DNA of 64,000 bases from contig CM060732.1 of the NCBI GenBank assembly GCA_030704615.1, positions 63,593,053 to 63,657,052 of the forward strand. The letters are read 5' to 3'. The stretch is from Takakia lepidozioides (Eukaryota; Streptophyta; Takakiopsida; Takakiales; Takakiaceae). Made by a program: the position numbers and the translations under genes. Shown piece after piece: positions 12,065-23,235 of this stretch. The notes under the pieces are model-generated. The model was not told the origin of the DNA, did not search any database, and was given only the letters and a program-made list of their open reading frames with translations. How positions within the stretch are numbered: the first letter of the stretch is position 1; each line of letters begins with the position of its first letter.

Positions 12065-12710
12065 TCAACTTATCCATCTGCTACTCTCTGTAATCCAACA
12101 GGCATTCACCTTTTTGCCTCGATTGTCCCACCATTGACTGGGGTCAGAAAACCCTTCCTGTTGCATTTGTTCAAATAGTCCGAGGGCCTCCCGACCACAC
12201 CCATGCTGGGCATATCCTGCCATCATGGTGGCAAGAAGACAATTCCTTAAGCTCTTCCTCAACATCATGCAATGCAAAGCGTGTATCAGGCACATACCCA
12301 GCCTCCTTCATCTGCCCACATAATCTCTTCAGCTCAGCTGCATGAATTTCCTTAATTTGTGGATGCAATTCAGTGCTTCCCGTATGGTGGCTGCTATGGC
12401 ATGTGTGGGTTCGGGTGCCGGGATGATGCCCTCAGTGCGTGCAAACTTCAAAGCCCCTGCCAGACTCGCATACGCACTGCAAACGCACACAAACCTGATG
12501 TGGTCGGGCTTCACCCCTTCCCCCATCATTTGCTCATAGGTCTCCAAAGCCTCCATCCCGCGCCCCTGCTGTGCATACCCTGCAAGCATCGCGCTCCACG
12601 ACACCACATCTCGTTCAGCCAGAGTGTTGAATACTCCCTTAGCATCCTCGATGCACCCACATTTGGCATACATGTCCACCAGGGCAGTGTTCAGCATCTG
12701 GTAATCTGAC
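12065..12710 (-). pseudogene. PPR relic D with partial E+/DYW segment
   Basis: A 122-codon open piece (12,329-12,697) encodes NTALVDMYAKCGCIEDAKGV, ERDVVSWSAMLAGYAQQGRG and MGEGVKPDHIRFVCVCSAYA. It then runs into IIPAPEPTHAIAATIREALN, which is not PPR. Below it in another frame are HPQIKEIHA and LKRLCGQMKEAGYVPDTRF ALHDVEEELKE, the linker and start of a DYW domain. That switches after LSSCHH into a stray PPR motif (MMAGYAQHGCGREALGLFEQ). The order shows internal rearrangement. Confidence 0.75.
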
Positions 12711-12921
12711 AGGCATTCACATTTTTGCCTCGATAGACTTTCCTGTTGTCACATTGGCAGTATCATGTCAAAGTCAAACTAGATTCACTCACCCAGCTAA
12801 CTTGCAGAATTCAACATGGAAATTTAGAGCTAATTCTGATAAGAGGGAAAACAGGGTGAAATGTGTTGAAGAAAGTGCCGTCAATAGCAGTGCCTGATTT
12901 ATCAATCAGCTCACACTGCAC

Positions 12922-13270
12922 TTAATGTTGTTGGTTTTGCCAGTAATCCCCACAAGAAAAGACCCCATCTTGGAAATGGTGAAAGCTGTAAGCATCCCGA
13001 ACAATAACTTCTCGCTCAAAACTCTTTAGGTTGAACTTGGCGGCCGTATGGCAGTCACCGCACACCTGAAGGTTCTTGTTGAGGCGAATAGGCGTCCCAG
13101 GGGATCATGCTGATGAGCCCAAAAGCAATGGCCAGCTTCTCACTCTGCTGGCCAAGAGAAGTTTCTTTCTGCTCCTCCTCCACATCATGCAAGCGAGTGT
13201 CGGGCGCATACCCCAATGCCTTCATCTGCCCACACAATCTCCACTCTCGAGGACGCGCGGACATCATCGT
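12922..13270 (-). pseudogene. DYW cytidine-deaminase domain relic
   Basis: This is the C-terminal DYW domain of an RNA-editing PPR protein. From 13,240 the minus strand reads [38 protein letters not shown]. After a frameshift at about 13,090 it reads [35 protein letters not shown] and SCGDYW. The zinc-binding CGDCH and terminal CGDYW are present. The active-site HxE of the usual HSEKLA is replaced by QSE, so the catalytic histidine appears lost. The frame continues five residues (QNQQH) past DYW to the stop at 12,922-12,924, where an intact gene would end. Confidence 0.8.
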
Positions 13271-14213
13271 CCCGTCCCCGCGCTAGGCGCTGCAAGACAC
13301 CTCTCCCGGTTTCCGGGCATATCCGGCAGGCCACAGACAGTTCAGACAGTTCAAAGTTCAGTTTTCGGGCAGTCCGGTCAGGTTCTAAATAGATTGACGA
13401 CGACGATGACGTGTTTACGAAACGTGGCGACGACGACGTGGCGCTATGGCACCCTATTCCTGCTCTACGCTAAAATAGCTTCCGGACCTTCGTTGGTCGC
13501 TAGAACTACAAGTTCCTAGGCAATTGATAGTACAACTAAAATAAGCAGCTAACAAGGTCCGTGGATGAAAATGGATGCAATGTACAAAAACTAGATACTA
13601 CACTACCTAGAGAGCAAATTATCATAAATGTTTTTTGTCCTCGACCTGTCCGTGAGTCTCATATAGTAACAGGGTTTCAGTAAATTATAATCATTTAATT
13701 TGCTCCTAGTAAGAGTAAGGAAGGACTTCAATAAATACACATGTTGATAGTACAACTAAAATAAGCAGCTACAAACGGTAGCGGAACTTAGATATCCGGA
13801 GAACTAACTTAGGGTGAGTTCAAAAGATTTTTTACCTGGCTGGTCGAGTAGCCCTTTACGAGATTGGATCAAGAGTACGGTTGTCCACGCACGCCGTTGT
13901 ATGCCAGCCGGTGCACACAATCCAAATGATAAAACTCACCAACTGTGTCTACTAATTAACAGAAGAGTTGTTGTAAGAATATCCACAGTACTATCGTCCT
14001 TGCTCCACGCAAGTTAATGTCCATTGGCGCCATATACAAACTATCAACTCGGATCCCAAATCCCTGAACGTTCGAGGAATGTTCACTTCATCCTGTCTTG
14101 CATTAGGAAGAACTCAAGTTTCTAGTAGCCGGCCTGTCCCCTACTACTGCTTTCAAGAATCTTCAAGAACACGTGTAGATGAAGGGCAGATATACAAATC
14201 CGTGTGGAACACG
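13271..14213. other. non-coding flank of the hAT element
   Basis: No gene is seen. It holds two near-identical direct repeats of about 29 bp that share TTGATAGTACAACTAAAATA (13,525-13,553 and 13,743-13,771), about 218 bp apart, from an unknown small duplication. Confidence 0.45.
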
Positions 14214-14221
14214 GTCTGTAC

Positions 14222-14236
14222 CAGTGTTGGGCGGTT
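14222..14236 (+). repeat. hAT left terminal inverted repeat
   Basis: CAGTGTTGGGCGGTT matches the reverse complement of 21,731-21,745 at all 15 positions. The next bases (CTTGCC versus ACCCGCC) diverge. Confidence 0.93.
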
Positions 14237-14254
14237 CTTGCCTTTGTGAAGGAA

Positions 14255-14430
14255 CCTTCGGTTCCGGTTCCACAAATTTTTGAAGAGACGGTTCCGGATC
14301 CGGATCCGGTTATTTTTTATTAAGGCGGTTCCGGTCCGGTTCAGGTTCCGACTTTTTAACATGGGGGCGGTTCCTGTTACCGGTTAGTTGCTGGAAAAAA
14401 AACACCGGTTCCGGTTAGGTTCCGGTTCTT
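14255..14430 (+). repeat. hAT left subterminal GGTTCCGG repeats
   Basis: Repeated GGTTCC / GGATCC / GGTTCCGG motifs lie just inside the left end and recur inside the right end. In hAT elements subterminal repeats of this kind bind transposase, and that role is inferred here. Confidence 0.6.
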
Positions 14431-14953
14431 TTTTATAAAAATATTAAATAATATTAATTTTTTATTCTTCTGGAAAATTCGGTGAACTGATCTGATTGGT
14501 CATACTGAGAATTTTCAACTAAAACCAGGGAATTTATTAGTAAAACAGAAGTAAATAAACTTATATGTTTTTTGTGATTGTCTTTTATGGTATATATAAC
14601 TAGTTATATACGCATGGTCTCCATTAAAAACGGAAAACCAGAGATTTTATAAGTTGTCGTACGGTGTAGCAAAGAACAACTAAAACAAACTAACTACATA
14701 AGGATCTTAATTCAAAATACAAAACAAATTAAACATGTGTAATTCTATGGTTACCTTTTATGGTGCAGCAAAAGCACAACTAAAAAAAACTACATAAATT
14801 TGTGTTTTTTGGATGATGCTTTGTCAATATAGCATACAACAAACTAAGTACACGGGATGTCACTGAAATTTTCAATAAAAATAACAAATAAACAAACTCC
14901 AATCAAAGGAGTATAGTGTAATATGTTGAACAATAATTTGTCTCTAAGACAAA

Positions 14954-17289
14954 TCAGTCTACCTCAAAGAGGTTTGCCTCTGCAATCAAGTCCTCATTCT
15001 CATCTAAGAGGACTTCTTCCCTATCCAAAAACTCTTTCATGGAAGTACTAAAGCAACCAACTCTAGCATCATTTGGCCAATTCTTGACTACACTCACAAG
15101 CATATTAAGGTTTTCAATATTTAACCTGCACCGTTCAAGTTTGTTATGACACCTGCAATACTAAAAACCCTCTCAGCTTCAATCTGAGATACAACTATGC
15201 CCAAAATTAGCCGTGCCAAAAATCCCACATACGGAAAGAGAGACTCGTGTTCTTTCCACCATTTCAAAGGAGCCACGCACTCACCCTCATTTATCTTCGT
15301 CCTTCTGAAATGTGATAGTTGTTCTCTCATCACTGTCAATGTCATGTCTTCATTGTGGTCATGCACACCAAATAAGGACATCTCGTCCATTGTAGAAGTG
15401 GGCTGTGATTGGGCCGGAGTATCCGGATGTAAGACCTTGAAACACTTTACCAAAAGAGGCTCTAACACCATACTATCATATTGGGACACAATATGCAAAG
15501 CACGCTCTTTGCCCACATATTGTGATACCAATGACAACCCCTTGTAACGTGGGTCAAGCATAAGTGCGAGCATATTGTGAGCTTTGCGCGATTGAAACCC
15601 TTCCAAAAAGAAAGAAATGATTCCAAGACATATACCACCTCTCGAGCCATCCGCCATTCCAACAATGTCAACTCTGTTGAGAAATCCCCCATGCAATGAT
15701 CCACAGTTGCAGCCCCCCCAGCACTACTTCCTCGCATGCGAATTGTTGTGGCAATGGCTGCATTAAGAGCATCGGACAACAACCAAAATCCCCCAGATTG
15801 ATTCATAATGCACTCATGAACCACAGGCCCTAGAACTGTAGAAATTGATTGGGCAATGGCCCACACTTGTGGACTTGGTATGCGAGACTGCAGTGCCAAT
15901 GAGGTTTGCCTAGAGTAACAAGTGATTATGGCTTGCCTAAACTCCAAAGTCTCTTGGAAGAGGATCACCTTGGAAGCAAACCGTGTCTTCACCGGAGTCT
16001 TCAGTTTGCGGGGATGAATGCCGCTGTCCACACATGCCTTTGCCCATTCTTGTCTCCCTTTGCCACTTTTTTTTGTCCAAGTAATGGTTTTTTGCAACTC
16101 TGATTGGGCATTTTTTATAGAAACCGATCTCATATCTGCGCATACTTTTGCATCATTTGTTGCATACTGGCAACACTTGGACATTGCATGCCCAAAACAG
16201 CTACCCACAAATAGAGAATCCAACCCCAAACACGCACATGAGACCACCGAATTCAAAGCATTGGTCAAAGTGGCCAAGTTACCTCCCTCATCTTTGACGT
16301 AAGCAATAATGCGAGTATTAAGGCCATACTTCAGAAGAAGATTGTTGACTTGATGTGTCATGGCAGCCCCAGATGTGTCAGGTGCCAAGAGTCACATGAC
16401 ATTGCTCCCACTGTTCATTAATAAAGTGCGCTGTGATGACAAAAGTGTCAGTTCCCCCTCTTGACATCCACAAATCAAAACTCACGGAGCAAGTAGCACA
16501 ACTCTGAAGAGATGGGGACATGTAGCGCTCTTTCGTCTTCTCTGCCAAGATTGGAATGGCCTCATTCACAAATGTCGGTCGAGAAGAGAAAACAATCTGA
16601 GGATTTTGCCTCAACACCATCCTTCTTAGCCAAGGGGATTCTACCAAAGACAGTGGAACCAACTCCTTTGCAATGAATAAGACTAAATCCTCATTGAACT
16701 GCTTTTGTTGATCATCATTTTGGTTGTATGGAGTGGAGCTCCCAAAAAAAAAAACTATGTTTCCAGGAGTGGGGCCGGGCCTTTTTTTTGCTGGCCTACG
16801 GGCCTTCTCAGGTCCTTCATTTTCTCTCTCAATCCACCTACGCAAAACAATGTCATGTTCTTGATCCACATGCTTTCGAAGGGCAGAGATACCATTGGTT
16901 TTATTATAGGTCACAATGCCCTTCTTGCTTGCAGGAGTGACACCAACAGGATGACATAGAACACACCTCATTTGTTGTGGATTTGTTATGTCCACTGGAG
17001 CAGAGTCTTTTGTTGCATAGAATGCCCATGTCGAAGCAATGCGATTGTGGGGCTTCCAAAAATCCCGTTGTTTTTCAAGTACTAGGAGCTGCGCCTCCAC
17101 ATCCAACACCGTGTGTGATGGCGAAACTGTGGAAGATGACATTGCAGCCGAGGCTTGATGAGCTGATGTAAATGAGGCTTCATGATGAGCATCCTCCGCA
17201 ACATGGCACTCCACCAAAGCTCTCTCATTATCAACATTGTTGTCAGGAACAACTTCCCTTTCTAGTTCATCGAAAATATTGGGCTCCAT
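14954..17289 (-). pseudogene. hAT transposase, frameshifted
   Basis: The likely ATG is at 17,287-17,289 (MEPNIFDELE), just after an acceptor-like TTTTTACACAG. Around residues 109-145 lies a BED-type zinc finger (C109-x2-C112, H140-x4-H145). The RNase H-like core follows: VSFDLWMSRGGTD holds the first Asp and YVKDEGGNLATL the second-Asp region. The hAT C-terminal dimerisation domain is FPYVGFLARLILGI and AERVFSIAG, then, in a shifted frame, RLNIENLNMLVSVVKNWPN and FLDREEVLLDENEDL to a TGA at 14,954-14,956. Three frame changes are visible: about 16,385 (before APDTSGAAM), about 15,590 (before RKAHNMLALMLDPRYKG), and about 15,140 (after AGVI). Without them the length, about 778 codons, is normal for the family. 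An upstream intron is likely. Confidence 0.9.
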
Positions 17290-17739
17290 GACATAAAAAG
17301 CTTGTGGAACAACTCCTGTGTAAAAACAATGCAAACAAAGAATCCAAAAGGCAGTTAATAATTGTGCAAAACTCATATATTTACAAAAGTTTGGGATGGT
17401 ATATGGCTGGCCAAAACGAAAGTGTGGGGAGAGACACCGCACTGCTCAATTTATTATGTCATATTGAGCTGAATGTTATATACATGGCCTACATTTAGAT
17501 CTACGTTATTTTTTTTATCTAGTACATGTACATTTACATTTTCAAATTACAAAAATTACCTAGCAAGTTGGGGGTGGACCAGTCTTATGCTTCAGTGGTC
17601 GGCTTGGCTACTTCATGCCTTGGGAGATGATCTGCAATGCCCCCACCACATATAAATAAATCAGTCCTTGTTGTACCACAACATGAAGAGTTATAACTAA
17701 AAATTATGAAACTTTAAAGTGGGGTGATTGTCCACAAGA

Positions 17740-19000
17740 GGTAGGGGCTGGCTGTCAAGCCTTCTTGATATTTGTGCTCCCCTTTCCGAGTTCAAACTTT
17801 CACTATGAGAGGAGGAGCAAATCATCCCTCTGTTGTACCACACATTGGAAAAAATAAAATAAAAAACTAAGCTATTAAAGGGTGGGGGCTTACCATAGGA
17901 TGAGGGGGCTGGTTGGCGGGCTCTAAACTCGCACTCCTCCTTCTTGTGTGTGATCTACATAGCAACAGAGTAGGGGGCTGATCAGCCCCTTGCTATGCCA
18001 ATTTTCTGGGAAAAAAAAAATATGCAACATTGAATTAGGGGCATGCTTACATGTGTGGTGGAACGGGGGCTGGTTGGCAGGCCTCCCTACTTGCCCTCTT
18101 TCCCTCCCATGCACGATCTACAATAGCAAAAGAGCAAGGGGCTAATCAGCTCCTCTTATATCACAAACTTAAAATAATTAAGAAAATAAAGAACAATGAA
18201 GGGGAAGTACACGCGGGTAATGGGGGCTGGTTGGCGGGTCAAGAGACCTCCTATTTCTGCTCCCTTCCCGAGTGCAACATATCACTATGAGGAAGGGCGA
18301 ATCAGCCTTTTGTTGTACCACACATTGGAAAGAATAACATTAAAAAACTAAGATAAAGGGTGGGGGCTTACTACAAGATGAGAGGGGCTGGTTGACGTGC
18401 TTTTTTACTTGCACTGGACGTCCTTCTTGTGTGTGATCTGCATTAGCAACGGCTAATCAGCCCTTGCTATACCAATTTTATGGGGGGGGGAAATGAAGGG
18501 GTGCGGTGCAAGAGGGGCTGGTTGGCCAGCCTTCCTACTTGCCCTCATTTCCCTCCCATGCACGATCAGCCGTAGCACAAGAGCAATGGGCTAATCAGCC
18601 CCTCTTTTAATAAAAATTTAAACAACTAAAAAAATAAAGCTCAATGAAAGGGAGTTACAAGCGGGTAATGGTGGCTGGTTGGCAGGTCCCTCCCTACTTT
18701 GGGCTCCCTCCCTCTCATGCAGAATCTGCTATAACAAAAGCCAAAGGGGCTATCTTATCAACCCCCAATTGTATCAAGAATTAAAAAAAATTAAAGAAAG
18801 GGAAGATACTTACCAGTGGGTAATGTGGGCTGGTTGGCGGGCCCCTCTTTGCTTGTGCTCCCTCCAATGTAAAATCTACCATAGTGGAGCAAGGGGCTAT
18901 TAGCCCCTTGGTATATCATCAAAGAAAACAGGAAAAAATAATAATAATAATAATAATAATGATGATCAATGATTACCATGGACCAAGGGGCCTGGTTGCA
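17740..19000. repeat. ~160-bp tandem array inside the hAT element
   Basis: A unit beginning near GGGGCTGGTTGGCGGG recurs at about 17,744, 17,904, 18,064, 18,222, 18,384, 18,513, 18,671, 18,827 and 18,987, a period of roughly 127-164 bp, with repeats 60-80% alike by eye. Units share GGGGCTAATCAGCCCC-like inverted motifs and an A-rich spacer. On the minus strand (the transposase strand) several units carry GTAAGC, a 5' splice-site-like motif. The array lies in the transcribed leader of the transposase. Confidence 0.75.
18937..18966. repeat. AAT microsatellite
   Basis: About nine AAT units ending in GATGAT, inside the last part of the hAT tandem array. Confidence 0.85.
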
Positions 19001-19040
19001 GGTGGGCCCTCTTTACTCGTCCTCCTTACCTCTTGCACCA

Positions 19041-21555
19041 CATGCCATAAGAAAAGGAGGAAGCTCATTAGCTTCATGGTGAACTAAAGCTAAAAACAGT
19101 AAAATAACCAAAAGTGGTGGATGCTTACCAACGTCACTAACTCTACTTGCTACAGCATTGATATCCACTCGATTGCTTAGATCATTCTCTTTTGAAAAGC
19201 CCTCTTCAGTAGCTGAACAGCACTTGGAGACGACTGGATGACTAAATCACTGACAACCAAGACCAGGTTGACTTTCTGTAATCTCTACTGAAAGGTAATT
19301 GCAAAAGCCCTAGAGAAGGCCACGACAGCACACTTAGCATTTAGCACATTTTTAATAGCATAGAGGATTTAACAGATACAAACTGGTGGCACATTCCAAA
19401 CACAGGTGCAGGCATAAAGTAGCATAGGAGGTCACTAGAGTGATGATTCCATGGGTTAACCCTTCATATGCTAGTATACAAAACTATGAGGCTAAAAGTG
19501 AACTGTGTTAACAAAGACATGCATCCATTGGTGGGTGTGCTGCAGCAACTCAACCCAAATAAATCATTAAAATCTACCATTGAACTGTAACCTTAAAACC
19601 CACACATATTCCAGGTAGCAATACACATCGATTTCACAACTCCAACCCAGGCAACAGACCACAACCTCACACTTGGACAACTCGCTTAATGCAAGCTTTC
19701 CAGTAGTGAAGTTAGGTCAAGCTTAACAACAAGGGTCTGGAGACATGGTCTTTCAGAAGGTGGAAGAGGATAGTGTCCATAATATAAGCATGCCTGACAC
19801 TGTAAGAGTGCAAAAAGTAAGACAATGATGACTGTCAAACCTTGTAAGAGCAGGTCTGAAATCTGGCCAGGGAAGGGTGAACAAGTAGGTAGAAATGACA
19901 GGGAATTGCTTAGAAAATTACGGACGTACAAGATAAACAAGTGAAGACAGCCAGAATGCAGTGCCACGTGGAGTAGCCAGAAACTATGAACGAGAGAGCC
20001 CCTGAAGGAGAGGGTGGAAGAGACGGGGGGATGGCTGCTCACATACCTCCTCTCGCCAGTCAACATTGTTCAAGATTCCCTGACACACAGCGAAAAGAGG
20101 AACACCTGCCTTGGCTATTTGGATGAAAAAAAGACCTGCAACCATCATACCACGCTGCTCATAACTGGAAGGAAAGCCCACCCCAGCACCCGGAAAAATT
20201 GCTCCACTAGAAAGTCCGTTATCCCTTTTCTCTCTCCCTCAATCAGTACACTTCTAGGAGTTGAAAGCCCTTGGTGTCCCAAAGCACAATGGCAGATAAA
20301 TTCATGACCAGCTGAAACGCAGCAGTCATACAATGCGAAGCCTCCCAAATTTCTGCAAAACCTTGAAGTGGATTGAGCAACAAATAATAAAAATTAATCA
20401 CAAGTTCCAAAATGTGTGCTTCTCCAGAGCTAGGCCTCTGCCATTCAAGAGTGGCATTACTTATACATGTTCCAATCTCGGATATAAAGATGCAAAAGCA
20501 AAAAGTTGAAGCCAAAAGTGGTTACTAGGTGAAAACCATGCTTGCCAGGTGCAAGGCCAGTTATCTTCACATTCACCGTTGTGGGACCTGCTCAAAAATC
20601 ACACCTCCCTATTCAAACTTGGTCGAAAAGCAATTTTCCTTAAAGTGTAGTCCCCATAGGATACTGTCTCTCTCTGACTTTGTCCCAATATTGCCATACT
20701 GAGGCACAACAAACAACACAGTCTGGAAAAGAGTGGCGAAAGTTAGAGTGCAGAAATAGAACTACACAAATTTCCTTGTGTATAATTTGGAGGGCCTCAA
20801 CTGACCTCTCGCCTTAGCGGATGTGAATCCAAATCCCTAGCGCTTACTCCTACTGCAGATGCGAACTTTAGAGATTCTTCCTCCGTGGTGGTTCAGGGAT
20901 TCCCGTGCAATGTGTTCTCACGGTAGTTCTGTTCGATGTCTGGAATGCATTAATCATATGATAGGGATAAAGTGGTCGCACACTGCCATTGTCAGGCACT
21001 CTGGTCCCAGCATGCAAAGACGCTGGGGAATGTCTCAAGTTTTAAGTAGGGAGAATTCAGCAGAAACCACGGCCAACGAATTATGTGTTCTAAAACCGTT
21101 CTTCAATCGCATGCCCCGTTGGAGCTAAATACATCTCCAAACCCTAAACAAACAGTACCATGATCACTTTCACTCCCATCTATAACAAAGATCACAATGC
21201 TTCATTTTCATTTCGTCTGACAGCTATATCTACATTTATTCACAACATGCAAAACCACAATCAGAGAGGTCTTCAGAAATAACCATCATCTTCCTGGACC
21301 AAATTGACAACGCCTTCTACGTTCGAAGTTCCTTTGAGCACCACAACGGCCTTCTTCGTCGCCGCAACAATGCTGAGCGGGCGACTAGTGGTTGCAGCTG
21401 GCCCTCCCGAGTGCTGGAGTTGGCAATCGCCATACTCTCGTCTTTCAACGGCCCACCAGTGTGCGTAACCTGCGAGACGGTCGTCCCACTGAAGGGGCCG
21501 GAGGCCAATCCGAGCTCGGGCCGCATTCTAGGGACGTAGAGACACTTAGGGCTAC
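19041..21555. other. hAT interior, probable transposase leader and promoter side
   Basis: No second gene is evident. Minus-strand splice-donor-like GTAAGC occurs near 19,125. A telobox-like AAACCCTAAA lies at about 21,138. Open frames here have no motif. Confidence 0.4.
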
Positions 21556-21559
21556 AGCC

Positions 21560-21715
21560 CACGGGTGGACCGGAACCGGAACCGGAACCGCTTTGAGGAA
21601 CCGCCGGTTCCGGTTCCCACACAATCCCCAATGAGCGGTTCCGGTTCCGGTTCCGGTTCTGCACAGGCGGGTCCGGTTCCGGTCCGGTTTCACATAACCG
21701 GAACCGGCGGTTACC
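21560..21715 (+). repeat. hAT right subterminal GGAACC/GGTTCC repeats
   Basis: Runs of GGAACCGGAACC and GGTTCCGGTTCC in both orientations just inside the right terminal repeat. They account for the Arg/Gly/Ser-rich open frames that overlap here, which I do not treat as genes. Confidence 0.65.
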
Positions 21716-21730
21716 CGGGGCCAGGCGGGT

Positions 21731-21745
21731 AACCGCCCAACACTG
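21731..21745 (-). repeat. hAT right terminal inverted repeat
   Basis: AACCGCCCAACACTG, exact inverse of the left end, followed directly by the target-duplication copy GTCTGTAC. Confidence 0.93.
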
Positions 21746-21753
21746 GTCTGTAC

Positions 21754-22199
21754 CTGTACGTCCATGTTTGCAGAAAAAGGCTGGTGCCAAACCAACCGCA
21801 AATGACTTCACTGGAAGAAAGCGGTCTTATGGAAACCAGATAAATCCGCGGTGGCACCATCTCTTCACTTCACGTGTACAAATCCGGCTGTCACAATGCA
21901 TACTATAATTGGCAACGATACAGACTCCTTGATGCAAGCTTAATCTGTGCTACGATCTTCACAACATAGTCCATGGAAATTAATGGAAGTAGAAGGATGA
22001 AGCTAGCTAATTATGGGACTCAAGAATGTGGGCCCTTGTCAGAAAAAGTGTAATAGGGCTTCATTAGATCACCTCTTTTGAAGTCCAAGTGTCCTTATCC
22101 CCGGTTTGCCAATGGTGGACGGTGTCAAGGCAATCTTACTGCGCCTGGATCACTTCACCAACAGCAGTACCGATAAGCACATTTATCTGCAACCTTTAG
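21754..22199. other. non-coding right flank of the hAT element
   Basis: No gene, RNA or repeat recognised in this stretch. Confidence 0.4.
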
Positions 22200-22207
22200 A
22201 CTTTGCT

Positions 22208-22215
22208 TATAAATA
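22208..22215 (+). promoter_or_regulatory. TATA-box-like TATAAATA
   Basis: TATAAATA lies 105 bp upstream of a short ATG frame at 22,320. Spacing fits a plant core promoter with a short leader, but there is no independent support. Confidence 0.3.
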
Positions 22216-22319
22216 CAGATTGGACCTGATCTTTGTGGCATTCGTCACCGACGCACTGCTTTACTAGTACCATGTGTACTTATTTGCGGACCAAGTACTA
22301 AGTAGATTGTAGCACCGCC

Positions 22320-22412
22320 ATGAACGACCCGTACGACCTCCTGGATCAGCTTGTGCTCGATCCAGATCTCAGCGACCTGCTGTCCACACTCTATCGTTGC
22401 CACAGGAACTAA
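22320..22412 (+). CDS. possible small ORF, 30 codons, acidic/leucine-rich
   Basis: ATG in a fair context (accgccATGa) opens MNDPYDLLDQLVLDPDLSDL and ends RCHRN before TAA. The peptide is acidic and leucine-rich, like a short amphipathic helix. It follows a TATA-like box. It could be a peptide gene, a first exon, or chance. I recognise no family. Confidence 0.2.
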   Translation: MNDPYDLLDQLVLDPDLSDLLSTLYRCHRN

Positions 22413-22892
22413 GCAACAACGGCGATCACTAGAGGCATCTTTCTAAGGACTAGGTCGGGAAAGGACAAATCGATTAACGGCTAGTTGAAGTCAGAAAACT
22501 CATCACCAAAAACTATGAGTCCAGTTCATAAGATTGGAAGAGAAAGAAGGAAACCGGTCGAGTAGAAAACCAGGGATGCTTCGTGGCGCCTGCTGCTATG
22601 TAAGAGCTGATCTAAACTTCAAGTTCGACATTCAACCACTATGCTCGGTCACATGAACATTATGCACGACGAAAAGTTGTGTATAGTTATAGTGCACGCT
22701 GTCTCACAAAGCTCTCAGACACATGCACAAGCTCAAACACATGAGTTACACAAGCTCAAATGAATTAACTTAAGGAGTGCAGAGAGTCTCGCGAGCGGGG
22801 GCCACACATGTCTCCGTCACGTATCGCTGTCTGCGACACACGTGGCGATGCACGTCCGGCGCCAAATTCTTTTCATCCGTCGAAGGCATCGA

Positions 22893-23235
22893 TTCTACGG
22901 ATGGATGAAATCCATTATGCAGACATAACGAAGGGTGATCCTGGGTTCAATCCTCCATGCGTCAAACCCCTTCCATAAATGAACATGGAACACGTCGATG
23001 TTTTGGATGGATTGAAGCCGTTATGCAGGTGGCCCGTCTTTGTGTGCAAGCAGGGTGAACAGTTCACTCCTCCAAGTGCCAAAATCGTTTGATAGATGAA
23101 TGTGGAACGCAACGAGTTTCCGATGGATGGAATCCAGTACGCAGTTATGCATAACCAGGGTGATTCAATCCATTAAGCGCCAAACTGTTTCATGGATGAA
23201 CATGGAACGCATCCATTTTTTGGATGGATGAAAGT
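22893..23235. repeat. ~110-bp degenerate tandem repeat, three units
   Basis: GGATGGATGAAATCC-like starts recur near 22,900, 23,007, 23,122 and 23,219. Each unit also contains AGGGTGA, GTTCAATCC-like, GCGCCAAA and ATGGATGAACATGGAAC motifs. Short open frames here are repeat by-products. Confidence 0.65.

Larger units (their letters stand above)
14214..21753. mobile_element. complete hAT-superfamily DNA transposon with target-site duplication
   Basis: The element runs from 14,222 to 21,745 (7,524 bp). It is bounded by perfect 15-bp terminal inverted repeats (CAGTGTTGGGCGGTT at the left, its reverse complement at the right) and flanked by a perfect 8-bp target duplication GTCTGTAC (14,214-14,221 and 21,746-21,753). 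An 8-bp duplication and CA-starting ends are hallmarks of hAT. Both ends carry clusters of GGTTCC/GGAACC repeats. The minus strand encodes a frameshifted hAT transposase (14,954-17,289). A ~160-bp tandem array and a long non-coding leader fill 17.7-21.3 kb. The intact target duplication suggests fairly recent arrival, but this copy could move only with transposase supplied from elsewhere. Confidence 0.93.

Noticed and set aside
21317-21811. 164-codon minus-strand frame with Arg/Asn and Gly/Ser repeats
   Set aside because: It crosses the hAT border and translates the GGTTCC subterminal repeats in three frames.
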